Notes under the pieces: model-generated
The model's input: only the letters and a program-made list of their open reading frames with translations
Databases searched by the model: none
What the model was told of the DNA's origin: nothing
Assembly: GCA_030015575.1 (NCBI GenBank)
Contig: CM057346.1
Coordinates: forward strand, 565,074,315-565,138,314
DNA from: Agapanthus africanus
Taxonomy: Eukaryota > Streptophyta > Magnoliopsida > Asparagales > Amaryllidaceae
Length of the DNA stretch: 64,000 nucleotides
Direction: 5' to 3'
Made by a program: the position numbers and the translations under genes
Shown: positions 44,501-63,567 of the stretch, one piece after another
Layout: the number at the start of each line of letters is the position of its first letter
Position numbering within the stretch: the first letter of the stretch is position 1

Positions 44501-45619
44501 ACAACCAGATAGCATACTATCATGTCGAGTAAGAAAGTCCTCCCTATATATGTCCAAGCATCCATTACAATATACATCGTATGTACAGTAATGGCCTCTA
44601 GGGCATACATATAACTAACAAGAACATAGATGGCTAGATGTTCTGTGTTCATACAATTTTAGGCTTAGGAGAGATTGCATCTCGAATGATCTGATATTAC
44701 ACAGATCATGGATAGATGGGTCCAGACTGGTCCTGCGGAGCGGAGGTCCCCACTTGGGGTATATTGGGCAAGTGCACACACATGGACGGAGAACCCATTT
44801 TAGTGCCTCGATTACTACATGGATGAACTTAACACACTCCGAGACGAGGTCGTATCATGGCGTCCTTACAGAGAGGATGAAGTTGCATCCCTACCACCAC
44901 TATGCTCAGTTCATCATGAGATATGGTTGACCACGGCTCCACTCATCCACTTCTCCATCATCGAGGATTATTATCCGGACAGGGTGATACGATAATTCGG
45001 CCTGCACCAGGCCATCCCTCACCTCCCTCACGAGCGAGTATATGATCGTGCTCTAGACAGGATGGGCAAGGCAAAAACACTGAGGATTGAAGAGTGGTGC
45101 ATCGTGATCACGTACACCGGTGGGACGTGGAGCAGGCTGCTCGCGTTATTCGATACACCCTACCATACGATGTATCCCGCTGCGATAAGTACGTGACTTA
45201 GTATCGCTCGTTTGTACGTTGTCTTGCCCGACCATAAACGACTTTCGAGAGGCAACGATGCTGCTCCCTCAACCACTCGACCTATGTACCAGTCTCGAGC
45301 TTCTTCTACAGTCAAGATGGTATGTTATTTTACTTTGTATTCTTATTCTATAATTTTCATACGGTATGATTCATATTATCATTGTATTAAAATGTTTCCT
45401 TTTTTTCAGGTATCACATGCATGGACACTTATATGTCTCTCCATCCAGACTCTAGCGAGCAATGTCATGGCTGGAGTGAGGGAGTTCGCACAGATTACCG
45501 TCAGGAAGTACTGCTGCATTGTGAGTGAGGCGGAAGAGGCCACCAGATTAGAGACGATGATTGCAGCTCCCCTTCCTCCTGAGCATAGACGCAGCAGCTT
45601 CCCACGACAGTCAGACTAA
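41583..45619 (+). pseudogene. Plant mobile domain (PMD, MAIN-like) protein gene, interrupted
   Basis: The ATG at 41583 begins a Gly/Arg-rich N-terminus (RGRGRGRD) leading into TLLTLQRQHRA and the PMD core: HTFHLLVGEMTPTLQDTSMI, LGLPVESKTVTG, WLRAQFLDT, YARAYILSLFGG and AYSWGNAVLAYLYHGLCRDS. The Copia solo LTR at 42454 interrupts it. It resumes at 44626 with FHYYMDEL-type sequence (LDYYMDELNTLRDEVVSWRPY, IEEWCIVITYTGG in frame pieces). A canonical GT-AG intron of 90 bp fits 45320-45409; the last exon ends at 45619 (IVSEAEEATRLE). Stops at about 41760, 41826, 42000 and 42195 show decay. PMD proteins of host origin (MAIN/MAIL) act in genome silencing; TE copies have unknown roles. Confidence 0.82.
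42454..44620 (-). mobile_element. Copia solo LTR F (2167 bp), same subfamily as LTR A
   Basis: On the minus strand TGTTAGTTATATGTATGCC...CCCTACA, with perfect TSD AGAAC (42449-42453 and 44621-44625). No PBS or internal sequence adjoins either end, so it arose by LTR-LTR recombination. Collinear with LTR A (3747-5943) throughout. It sits inside the PMD gene. Confidence 0.95.
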
Positions 45620-46244
45620 GCTGGACCTTCATGCATACAGGAGGAGACCGGTCAGGCTTTACCTTCGCATGCACATGAGAAGCCCCACGAGTATTTACCT
45701 TCACATGCATCGGATGAGCCCGGTGATTCTCAACCTTCGCAGCCGCCTATGTCGCAGTTGACTCAGATTGATATCACGAGGCCTTCACAGATACCGCGAC
45801 CACGTCCGAAAAAAGAGATTTTATCCCGTTTTCATTTGATTATGTATTTTGTAGTATTATCTTATATCGAAACCTTGTATCGTTCATCTAGTGATATTAG
45901 CATTGATGTTGTGATGGTATCCACCCTTCGAGGTGTGATCTCTTTTTTGGTATCAGTTTTGTGATTCCATCCTTCGAGGCGATATTTGTTTACCGTCAAG
46001 TATGACGTGTAGTGCTATATGACACAAATTGTTATGTATTTGTGGATAGATCTTAATATATACAAAGAAGATGTTGTCCATTTTATTTTTAAAACATGGT
46101 TACATAAGTATTCGCAGGAAGTCGTTGCGGCCATTTGGCATCAAAAAAGTTGTATTAACACATTAAATGATGACTATAAATCTGAGCCTATATCTCATGA
46201 ATGTCAGTTGCTAAGGGATTTTTGGTTCCTAGTGCTGGGTAGTT
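45620..46244 (+). other. 3' flank of PMD gene, no gene seen
   Basis: Contains residual C-terminal-like fragments (CACATGCAT-rich, 45620-45780) in broken frames and AT-rich sequence. Short open frames (45749-45964, 46019-46312) have no recognisable domains. Confidence 0.5.
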
Positions 46245-46495
46245 CCAAGAAAAATGCTAGCGTTTTCCTTGTATTGAAAACGCTGCTGGTAGTAGCGTTT
46301 TCAGTCAAATGAAAACGCTACTGTCAGTAGCATTTTCATTTGGCATAAATCCTCCATCTCCAGCCCGAGACTTTTCATGTTGGTTGGATATGCCTGTTTG
46401 AAAACGCTACTGACAATAGTATTTTCATTAGGAGGAAAACGCTTTGTCAGTAGCGTTTTCATACAAAAGAAAACGCTACCCCATCTAACTACCAC
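46245..46495. repeat. Inverted-repeat array GAAAACGCTAC / GTAGCGTTTTC
   Basis: At least seven occurrences of the AAAACGCT core in alternating orientation (near 46258, 46276, 46292, 46310, 46400, 46436, 46455 and 46468), many paired as hairpins such as GAAAACGCTACTGTCAGTAG. It lies just after the PMD gene and before TATTTTGGGAAAT-type repeats (46530-46605). Probably the subterminal region of the Mutator-like element. Confidence 0.7.
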
Positions 46496-46605
46496 ACGAG
46501 GCCTATTCCTATGTGGCAGTACGGAGGTCTATTTTGGGAAATAGTTTTGACTCGGTATTAATTTGGGAAATATTTTATTATATAGTATTATTTTGGTAAA
46601 GAATT

Positions 46606-48362
46606 CTGGGATTTGAAGGAGCCGCGGCTTTTATGATCCGTGTGGCTTTTATGATCCTTGTCGCCCAGCTTACGAGGCAAATTTACAATTTAGGCCTTGT
46701 TTGGTGTCCGGGTTGCGGTTTTCGAAAACCTGGTTTCGAAAGATTTAGATGCTAATGCTACCATTAGGCATGCTGATGCGGCACCTTGTACGTACTAAAT
46801 ACTTCCTTCCCGGTTGGATATGGAGTTAGGATGACTTTAGTTTATTTTTAAGTGGAGATTGAAGAAGTGCATATGCAAACTGTTGTTTGTAAGCCCTATA
46901 CTCCAAAACTCCAAAATGAAGTTTAGATAAGTTAGATAGATCGAGTTAGAATTGACATAACTACAGTCATCGCAACTCCGAAATGATGGCCAAAAAGGAT
47001 ATATAGTTAGCATTTTGGAGTTAAGTTTTTCTAACTTTATGCTACTCCAATTTAGAAAACTTAGCTCTATTTCCGAAACAGTGACTAAAATTATGGCTCG
47101 TTTGGTGACCAAAAAAAAGTTTTCCAAACCGTAATTAAAAAAAAACCAATGGCTCGAACCATTTTTCTAAACCCCAAAAATGGAGTTTCGGAAAGTTTTG
47201 TACGGTATCTATTTATCTCGTATTTAAAAATAAATTAAGTTAAACAAAATCTTGGTTTCATAAGCTATGTTGACAAAGGACCATGAACTTTGGGAAAATC
47301 CAATTTTATAAAACCACGACGTGTACACATGCAAACCATGATTTCGTTTTAATATAATAGAAACCCCGGTTTTGTTTAAGTTTTACACAGAAACTTCGAT
47401 TTGTTTGCATGCAAAAACCATGGTTCTAAAAAGATGGGTATCGCAATGTTTAGGGTCATTTAGCAAAATAATCTTGAAACCAAGGTATCTTCAGAAAAAT
47501 AGGGTTTATAAGAGAGAAGGGCTTGAACCCACAAGGGTTTTAAGAGCGTCATATTGTCAAAACTAAGCTTTATTTTGTCTCTGCCATAATGGGGTGAATT
47601 AATTTGTATTATCTTGATTCTTTAAAAAATCATTATCTTGATTCAAGAAGCAAATGGAGTTGTTTAAGGTTCATGTCTTGCCCAACACCAATATCAATTA
47701 ATGGATCAAAACTCAAATATTCAAGTCAAATCCAGAATAAGTTATGGGATAAGCAACATTGTCATGTTACCCAAAAGGATAATAATCAAGTACAATTAGA
47801 GCAAACATTGGTATCTAAGTTAGGCACAAAGAATAATTGCAAGGCCTTGATATAGAATGCACATAAATTGACTCCAATGTAGCTAAGCATGTGCTCGTAG
47901 GCAAATGTTCTAGTCAAGTCAAGTTTATGTTCGAGTCTCTTCAAAAACATCTGAACAATTTGGTCAGATCTGGATCTAAATTAAAGATTCACCACTTTAG
48001 CAAATTACAGAAAAATCCCCTCATGTTTTCTCCTGAAAGCGAGATGACCCCATTGTCTACTTATTGTTTCATGAAAACATTGACATTTAACAGCTTCTAC
48101 CAGACTTCAGATTTGATCCTTGTAAAAGAATACTATTGTCACAACTTTGCTAAGCTTATGAATGGCAATTATCTTCGCCATCGATACACAGACAGCAAAA
48201 GGAAGTTTCGATTTGCGAAGCAATTTTCTGCGCAATTACAGGTTTCGACAAAGACCAAGTAATGTCAACCAGTTCACAGTAATTAGAAAGCTAAGGCATA
48301 CATCAACCACATCAACCAGAACCATAATCAAATAATGCAGGTAGGCATGCTGGAAATGTAAT
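46606..48362. other. AT-rich intergenic region, no gene supported
   Basis: A segment from about 46690 to 47200 contains TTTGGTG and GTTTCG/TTTTCCAAACC motifs resembling a degenerate MITE, but no clear inverted repeats or TSD. Open frames at 47604-47855 and 47891-48262 (plus) lack known domains and have no evident promoter, so I leave them uncalled. Confidence 0.5.
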
Positions 48363-48368
48363 TTTATT
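48363..48368 (-). terminator. Candidate poly(A) signal of the poly(A) polymerase gene
   Basis: AATAAA on the minus strand, 400 bases downstream of the stop codon, in a T/A-rich context. Position is reasonable for a plant 3' UTR; not proven. Confidence 0.45.
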
Positions 48369-48767
48369 ACTATTACTAGCAGGGTCCCTGCGCAAGGGAT
48401 TCAATGAGAATATCCTGAAAATCCAAGGAGGTGGCCAAAGTTTCCAAAGCAAAGCTTGAGGGGCCACATGCGCATTACCTAAAAATCCAGGGGGTGGAGG
48501 TTAATTTTCTAGGGACCCAATGCACATATCCTTGAATCCAATGGGGTGGAGGAAAATTTTCCCAAAAAATTGCTTGAATGTGCTAGAAACCTATAGCTTT
48601 ATAGATAGAAAGTCAAGACAGTAGATCGTATGTTATTACACAAATATAATCTCCATTTTAGTCGGACCGATGGGTAAAGTGATTTCTTCGCATTTTCATT
48701 GCCAGAAAAATAAAACCTCTTCCTCAAGTCCTTTTTCCCCTCCCCTTGGATTCAGACTGAGTCATGA

Positions 48768-57985
<9,218 letters not shown>

Positions 57986-58531
57986 TGTATTTTTTTCAAT
58001 TTCTTTTTTACTTTTTATCTCGTTTTTTATCAATATGTTTTTAAAAAAAATTTAAGCCCCAATATTTCAATTTCTCTAGGCAAAAAATAATAAACCCTAC
58101 AAAATTTCCTCCTTGCAAAAGACAAGCAAGGGATCTATTCAAATATGTCAGTTACAGCTCTTCACCAAAGAAAGAAATTTTAGAAAAATAACTGATTCTA
58201 ATCATAAGAAGGAAAAAAAAATCCATTCACTTCGGTTGCTGCTACTTTATACAAATGAAATCGACATCGAAAACCCTAGAACAAAAAAATGATCAACAAG
58301 CTCTCCAAAAATTACTCCTTTCTCTCTCTTTTCGACAGTAAACGGATAATTTGTATCAAAAAGACGCTCCGGTAATCGATTTCCATCCTTTTTTATCTTC
58401 GATTCTCCGCCTTGTCTCTTCCATTCCGATCTTCGTCTCCGAGGAAGGCGAAACCCTAGATTTCGAAATTAATGATGAATTAAAATCGAATTACAAATAA
58501 TCGACGATATAAATTGGAGATTTATCCTTAC

Positions 58532-58575
58532 CTCTTCGATGAGGACTCGTTCTCTCCCTCGCTCTCTAAATTGAT
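58532..58575 (-). other. 5' UTR exon of the poly(A) polymerase gene (inferred)
   Basis: A strong donor GAAGAG|GTAAGG at 58532/58531 lies about 70 bp downstream of the TATA-like box and about 550 bp upstream of the ATG. Leader introns are common in plant housekeeping genes. The acceptor is not certain; CTTTTGCAAG near 58110 is one candidate. Confidence 0.45.
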
Positions 58576-58602
58576 TGAATTTTTCTCGCTGAAGTTGATT
58601 TC

Positions 58603-58611
58603 AATAAATAG
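58603..58611 (-). promoter_or_regulatory. TATA-like box of the poly(A) polymerase gene
   Basis: CTATTTATT on the minus strand within CCCCCTATTTATTGA, about 70 bp upstream of the leader donor site and about 620 bp upstream of the ATG. Confidence 0.45.
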
Positions 58612-58612
58612 G

Positions 58613-60263
58613 GGGTGGATTATTGGCCGTTGGAATTTAATTGATCTCGAATGGACGGTTGAGAAAATTACTAAGTTGGGGATATTATGAGGATCACGGG
58701 CATGACGCCCGTGGCTTCGAACCTGTGTTTCTTCAAGGTATAGGTATGTACATGGAAACGAATAATCAGAGCCGGCTCCAAAGTCCAAGACATATCAAAT
58801 ACAGATAGTGATTCTCATTTTAGATGATTATCCGTATATGTATCCGCACCGGTCAATAGTCATCAGGTATAGATATGGTGACACCTATGTTTGTTCCGTA
58901 TCTATGTCCGGTATAAAAATAGTAACTTTTTATTATGCCGTCGTGATATATTTTCTCCTGTTTGGTTGCATATCTGTATTTGTATCCGTATCCGATTTTT
59001 AACATACAGCAATTTTCGTTTTCACAGCTATATGTAGAGTAAAGAGTACCCACGCAATTTTCCTATACAACAAATTACACGACACACTCAAATACTTGGC
59101 ATGGAGACCGCGCACTGATTTTATGAATACTGTATGATTTGTTGTGTGAAAAAGGATTGTGTAAAAACCCTTTTTCCTTGTATGTATTTGTACCATCCAC
59201 CAACGTCCATCAAATATGGGTACGGCAATATATATATCCATTTCATATCTGATTCGTGTATATCCTTAGATTTACCATTAATTCAGGACGGGTTTAGGTT
59301 CAAATTATACAGAAAACTAATCCGATTAGGCCTCCTACAGCAGTGCAGGACTACAATTTTTAAAAATTAAAATATGCTTAAGAATCCAATTAATCTTTTT
59401 GATATTTGAGGTTTAGAAGCCTTTCATGGTTGGTGTAGCCGGAGTTTGCGAAAATTCAATCTAAGTGAAGTTTAATTGGCCATGATTGACAACGGATTCA
59501 TCGTTTTTTATACCGTTATTTCATGGGATCCGACCTTACAATTAAACTTAAAATCCTCAAATTAAATTTGCTCGGTCCTCATTCATAATGCAGGAAGGCC
59601 GACTGCAATTAGCATAGGTTGTCGGTGATTGGTGTACACAAGACAAACAATTAAATTGTCGCCTGTTAAAATGCTTTTTCTTATCCTTAACTTTTTAAGA
59701 GTCAGCCCCGCTTAGATCCGGGCCCACTCACCAAGTTCAACAAGCCTATGGAAATCTTAAGATCATATGCACTCCTACCCAACCATACAAGATTTTCAAT
59801 TAATACATATTCCTAGTATTACCCATCATCTTATTGTTTTCATAAAGAATGCTGTGAGGATGGACAACCATGCTTAATTTCATGCCTAAGTGGAAAGATT
59901 ATCAGTTAAGTAATTCTAATGTGAACAACCGTGTCGCACTGGTTAAGAATGTTTTTCCGAACTTGACGAAAACGAACCATATTTGACGGGGGGTTTCCTT
60001 GCGTGCCTATATCGTGAAAGAAACATTTTGTTGTGTGGATTGATTATGCCAAACAAGTTGGATTCTTCAATATTATTGGATAGAAATATCACCACAAGGA
60101 AAATTAATGGATTTTTAATATGAACAGACGATTGGCACGCTTACCAGCATATTGTCTGGATGATAAAATCATGAATCCTCAAAATCTATTGAGTTATCAA
60201 TATCCAGCCTTAACAAGACATATGATCACCATTTTATAATATATTATGAGTTAGGTATATGGC
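58613..60263. other. Intergenic region, no gene supported
   Basis: AT-rich sequence between the poly(A) polymerase promoter and Gypsy G. Short open frames on both strands (58808-59370) overlap each other and show no domains. The part 58730-59290 is rich in GTATCCGTATC-like dispersed motifs of unknown origin. Confidence 0.5.
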
Positions 60264-61011
60264 TGTCAGATATGTGTCATGGAGGTCCTTTTCGGGTCTC
60301 CGTCAGATGTTGTCTTCCGTTGATCTCCCGGTGGATTTTGATGGTTATCTTCTGTCGCGTGTGGGTCTCAATGGGTTTTGGTGGAAGATGTGGTATGAGG
60401 AGTTTGGTGCCGAGTACCTGCAAAGAAGTCCCGGGGTGGTTTGGTACCACCAAGGACCCTCCGACGATTAAGTTAGTGATGAGATCCGAGCAGAGTAACG
60501 GTTTAAAAGAGTAAAAAATGGCTTACTTGACCCCTCTGTGATGGGGGTTTATATAGCTGTGGTGGCACGCAGCAGCAGGCGCGAGAATCTCGCCGGCAGT
60601 TACGCCCCCGACGTCACGCCTGTGTAGAAAGCGGACCACCCATTAATGGGGATCGTGATGGCATGGAACATGGGATGTTATTGGCGTAGAATCTGCGCAC
60701 GGCGAGATTCGCGGAGCGGCGGTTACGCCTATGAGCGGTGGCCTTGGTCGGAGGGCCGAGGAAGACGGCCTCGGCCGGGAGCTCGGGGACGAGCGAGGAG
60801 GCCGAGGAGTCCTGGTCTTGTGGCAGCTCGGCGCGAGCTAAGGGGCCGAGGAGGCCAATTTGCAGGGGGCTCTGAGGTGAGCCAGCTTGTGCTTGCAGGT
60901 CGGGTACAGGGTAGCCTGGTCGGCCCCTGTGGGCCCTTTTCTTCTGAGTTCTGGGACATGTCACCTGCCACGTATCCAGATCTTGGAGATCGCCAATATT
61001 GAGCATCATCA
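60264..61011 (-). repeat. 3' LTR of Gypsy G (748 bp)
   Basis: Minus strand: TGATGATGCTCAATATTGG...CATATCTGACA. Contains a TATA box (60555-60548) in the same sense and is preceded by the polypurine tract. Start and end are assigned from TG...CA and tract position; with only one LTR in view they cannot be checked by comparison. Overlapping open frames (60614-61012 minus, 60646-61002 plus) reflect GC richness. Confidence 0.68.
60548..60555 (-). promoter_or_regulatory. Candidate TATA box of LTR G
   Basis: TATATAAA on the minus strand, in AGCTATATAAACCCCC. It supports the minus orientation of the LTR. Confidence 0.6.
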
Positions 61012-61013
61012 TT

Positions 61014-61025
61014 AGCCCCCCACTC
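61014..61025 (-). other. Polypurine tract of Gypsy G
   Basis: GAGTGGGGGGCT on the minus strand, ending two bases before the LTR start TGATGATG. Confidence 0.65.
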
Positions 61026-61509
61026 TTGTCCCGACCAGCTAGCGGGGCGGGTCAGGAGTGGGCTGCCAGACCTCCCGAGGTGAGCTCCTTTCTAGGATTT
61101 TGCCGGGACGAGTCCTCGGGCCGTCGGTTGTCTTTTCCGCTAGCGAATCAAGGCGAGATCTCTGCATTTAAAGAAGGTGCGCCGGTTCGTGCACTCTACA
61201 ACTGAAGCAACAGTCCATGTGTCAAGCGTCGATTGGCTGACACGACGTATGCAGGCCTGCGGCGTCTGATGGGATGCGGTTCAGTGCAGGATCGACACGT
61301 GGAGCGATCAGAGCCGCTGGGCGAGAGGAGTCGTTTCGGCGGGAGATGACGGGCGCCGTCGGATGAGGCCGTATGCCGCAATAAACAGGGGTGGGGACCG
61401 CCCTTAGGGCCTTACTCTTTCATATTTCCCACTTTTAAGTCTTGGTTGCTCGGCGCTCGTCTCCTTTCTCCCGCTTTCAGCCTCTGAAGATTCTCTTTTC
61501 CAAGATTAG

Positions 61510-63466
61510 ATGTCTTCCTCTGTAGAATCAGTAGACGTTGTAGGAGTAGGTTCTAGGGTCCCTTCAGCTGTGTCTGAGTCTCCTCGGGGAGCAAGGGTTG
61601 GATCCACTCCCCGGGATCGTGAGGCGGGGGCCGCCTCCAGGAGGGAGGCGATAGGTGTGGCCCCTGGCTCCTCTTGCTGGGTGAGGTATGAGGACGAGCT
61701 CGCCAATGCTCGGGCTCGCTTCCATATCCCTTCGCGCTACATGCTCCGTCTGGCCAAGGAGGGAGAGAGGGCGGATCAAGTACGGGGTAGGGAAATTGCC
61801 TTGTATTTGGAAGCTTTTGGGGGCGGAATGCGTCTGCCCTTCTCTCCCGAGGTCGTCGCTGCGCTGAATTTCTTCAGTTTGGCCCCCGGCCAGCTAGTGC
61901 CGAACCCGTGGAGGATCCTTCTCGGGTTCTTGATCCGCCTGAAGTTACAGGTGGTTCCCTTCAGCCTTTCCCTTCTCGATTCTTCTCTTGCCTTCAAGAG
62001 TCACCCTGGTGGTCGAGCGGGTGACCCGAGATGGGTTTATCTCACTTTCAGGAAGCGGCCGGGGTGCGCTGCCGGGACCGGGGTCGTGGCATTGCCCTCC
62101 TCTATTAATGATTGGAAAAAGAAATTTTTCTTCGTTTCCCCTCCCGAGGGCGAGGACTGGTCCGTGCTTACCAAGTGGTCGAGGGAGAAATGTCTGCCGG
62201 GGAACCAGTCCGATGACCCCGCCGCGGTGAGAGTGACGTCGTGGGAGCCCATCCCCGACCTGACGCACTGCTGTTCGAGCGGGTCTTGAGCTGGGTCGGG
62301 CTTAGCCCCGTCGAGTTCGTCGGTAAGTTAGGCTTGCTTTTTGGGTTTGTGTTTTACTCGTGTCGCTGATTTGTTGGATATTTGTTTCGTGCAGGATCCA
62401 TGGACTTCGTCTCGCTCAGAGCCTCCATGCGCCAGCCGAGGCAACCTACGAAGGCTGGGGGCGCCAGTTCTTCCTGTGCGAAGCCCGCCCCGGCTCATAC
62501 TGCTCCGGTAGCGGTGTCCCGTGAGCGCTCGGGGGCAGATCCCGCCCCGGGTCCCAGCAGGGTATCGGGCTGGAAGCGGCCCCTGATTCAGGAGGACCCG
62601 GCCTCAGAAGAGGAGCTCGGCTCTCCCTCGGAGCCGCTCAAGAGGAGCTCCCGGAGGCTTTCCCGAGGGCGGTCCTCGCCGACCATGGTGGAGGAAGGGG
62701 GCCTCCGGCTAACGGTGCCGTCAGGGCTGTCCGTCGCGGATAGCCTCCTGCATGAAATAGAGACCTCGGCCGGGGGTCGAGTTCCTGGGGGGACCTTCAG
62801 GGCTCAGCTGGCGTCGATCGCCCAGGAGTCCGTGCAGGTAAGTTTCTGGTTCATTGTGAGATTTGGTGCCTCCTTCATCTTTCTGATCTTTCCCATGTCT
62901 CCCAGGTTCTCCAGCACGTTGCCCTTGCCCTGCGCATGGAGGCCGGGGTGGTAGCCCCGGCGTTGGAGGCTGCGAGTAGGCTCACCTCGCTGCAAGAGAG
63001 CTCCAGGCGAGAGTTGGAGGCGATGACGGTGAGGGTCGTCGCCTTGGAGGGCGGGGTGGAGGCCGGGAAACGGAAGGTCGCCCGGCACCGCGAGGACGCC
63101 GTGATCGCCGAGGTCAAGCTCGAGGATGCTCAGGTGCTCACCGGCAACCTGAAGAGGACGGTGAAGACCCTCCGAAAGGAGCTGGGGGTGGCGGCTGAGG
63201 CGGCCAAGTCGGCTGAATCGAGGGCGGTGGAGGGCTATAAGAAGTCGAAGGACTTCTATGACGACTTGGTCGTGGCCACTACCCGTATTTGGCACGACGC
63301 CCTTGATGCCGTTAAGGCCCGAATGCCGGAGTTCGCCGACGCAGATCTCCGGGCCGAGTTCCCCCTCGTGGACACCGATGAGCAAGGGGAGGAGGCCCCT
63401 GGCGAGGAAGCCGCCGAGGACCTCGCGCGCCACGTGGTGGAGGTCGTACCTGGCCCCGAGGCGTAG
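61510..63466 (+). pseudogene. Antisense extra ORF of Gypsy G, three exons, 'putative gypsy type transposon' domain
   Basis: The ATG at 61510 opens exon 1 (61510-62322). It has a Ser/Arg/Gly-rich N-terminus, then RFHIPSRYMLRLAKEGERAD and LPFSPEVVAALNFFSLAPGQ, followed by NPWRILLGFLIRL, typical of Pfam Transposase_28 (putative gypsy type transposon). Near 62262 the frame shifts by one base: the genomic frame stops at 62289, but the shifted frame continues LLFERVLSWVGLSPVEFV to a good donor (CG|GTAAGT). Exon 2 (62395-62837) is low-complexity and basic/acidic. Exon 3 (62906-63466) encodes a heptad-rich, Ala/Glu/Lys coiled coil (ELEAMTVRVVALEGGVEAGK) with an acidic end. Both introns are GT-AG (72 and 68 bp) and phases match. 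AATAAA follows at 63562. A spliced product would be about 600 residues. Function unknown. Confidence 0.75.
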
Positions 63467-63561
63467 AGCCCCCGTCTTCCTCCTTTCATTTTGTTTTTTT
63501 GAATTTTGTAAGGCTGGGGAGCCCAACAAATACCCTTTGTAAAGCTTTTGCCTTTGGTAGC

Positions 63562-63567
63562 AATAAA
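63562..63567 (+). terminator. Candidate poly(A) signal of the antisense ORF
   Basis: AATAAA 96 bases after the stop codon, followed by a T-rich stretch. Supports independent plus-strand transcription of this gene. Confidence 0.5.

Larger units (their letters stand above)
29979..46605 (+). mobile_element. Mutator-like element with transposase and PMD genes, broken by four solo LTRs
   Basis: Two plus-strand genes, a MuDR-type transposase (about 30035-41570) and a plant mobile domain protein (41583-45619), are followed by an inverted-repeat array (46245-46495). MULEs carrying PMD genes are known in plants. Insertions at 30496-36736, 37904-41064 and 42454-44620 account for most of the length; without them the element is about 5 kb. 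Terminal inverted repeats were not identified. The left boundary is set by Copia D and may not be the true end; the right boundary is approximate. Confidence 0.7.

Noticed and set aside
46690..47200. MITE starting GGCCTTGTTTGGTG
   Set aside because: The start resembles Harbinger- or hAT-type MITEs, but no matching inverted end or TSD was found; the similar TTTGGTG at 47101 is in direct orientation.
47604..48262. Two consecutive plus-strand ORFs (83 and 123 codons)
   Set aside because: No similarity I recognise, no promoter, and they may overlap the 3' UTR of the poly(A) polymerase on the other strand; insufficient support.
60614..61012. ORFs of 118-132 codons on both strands near the start of Gypsy G
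   Set aside because: They overlap the LTR and result from high GC content; no domain.
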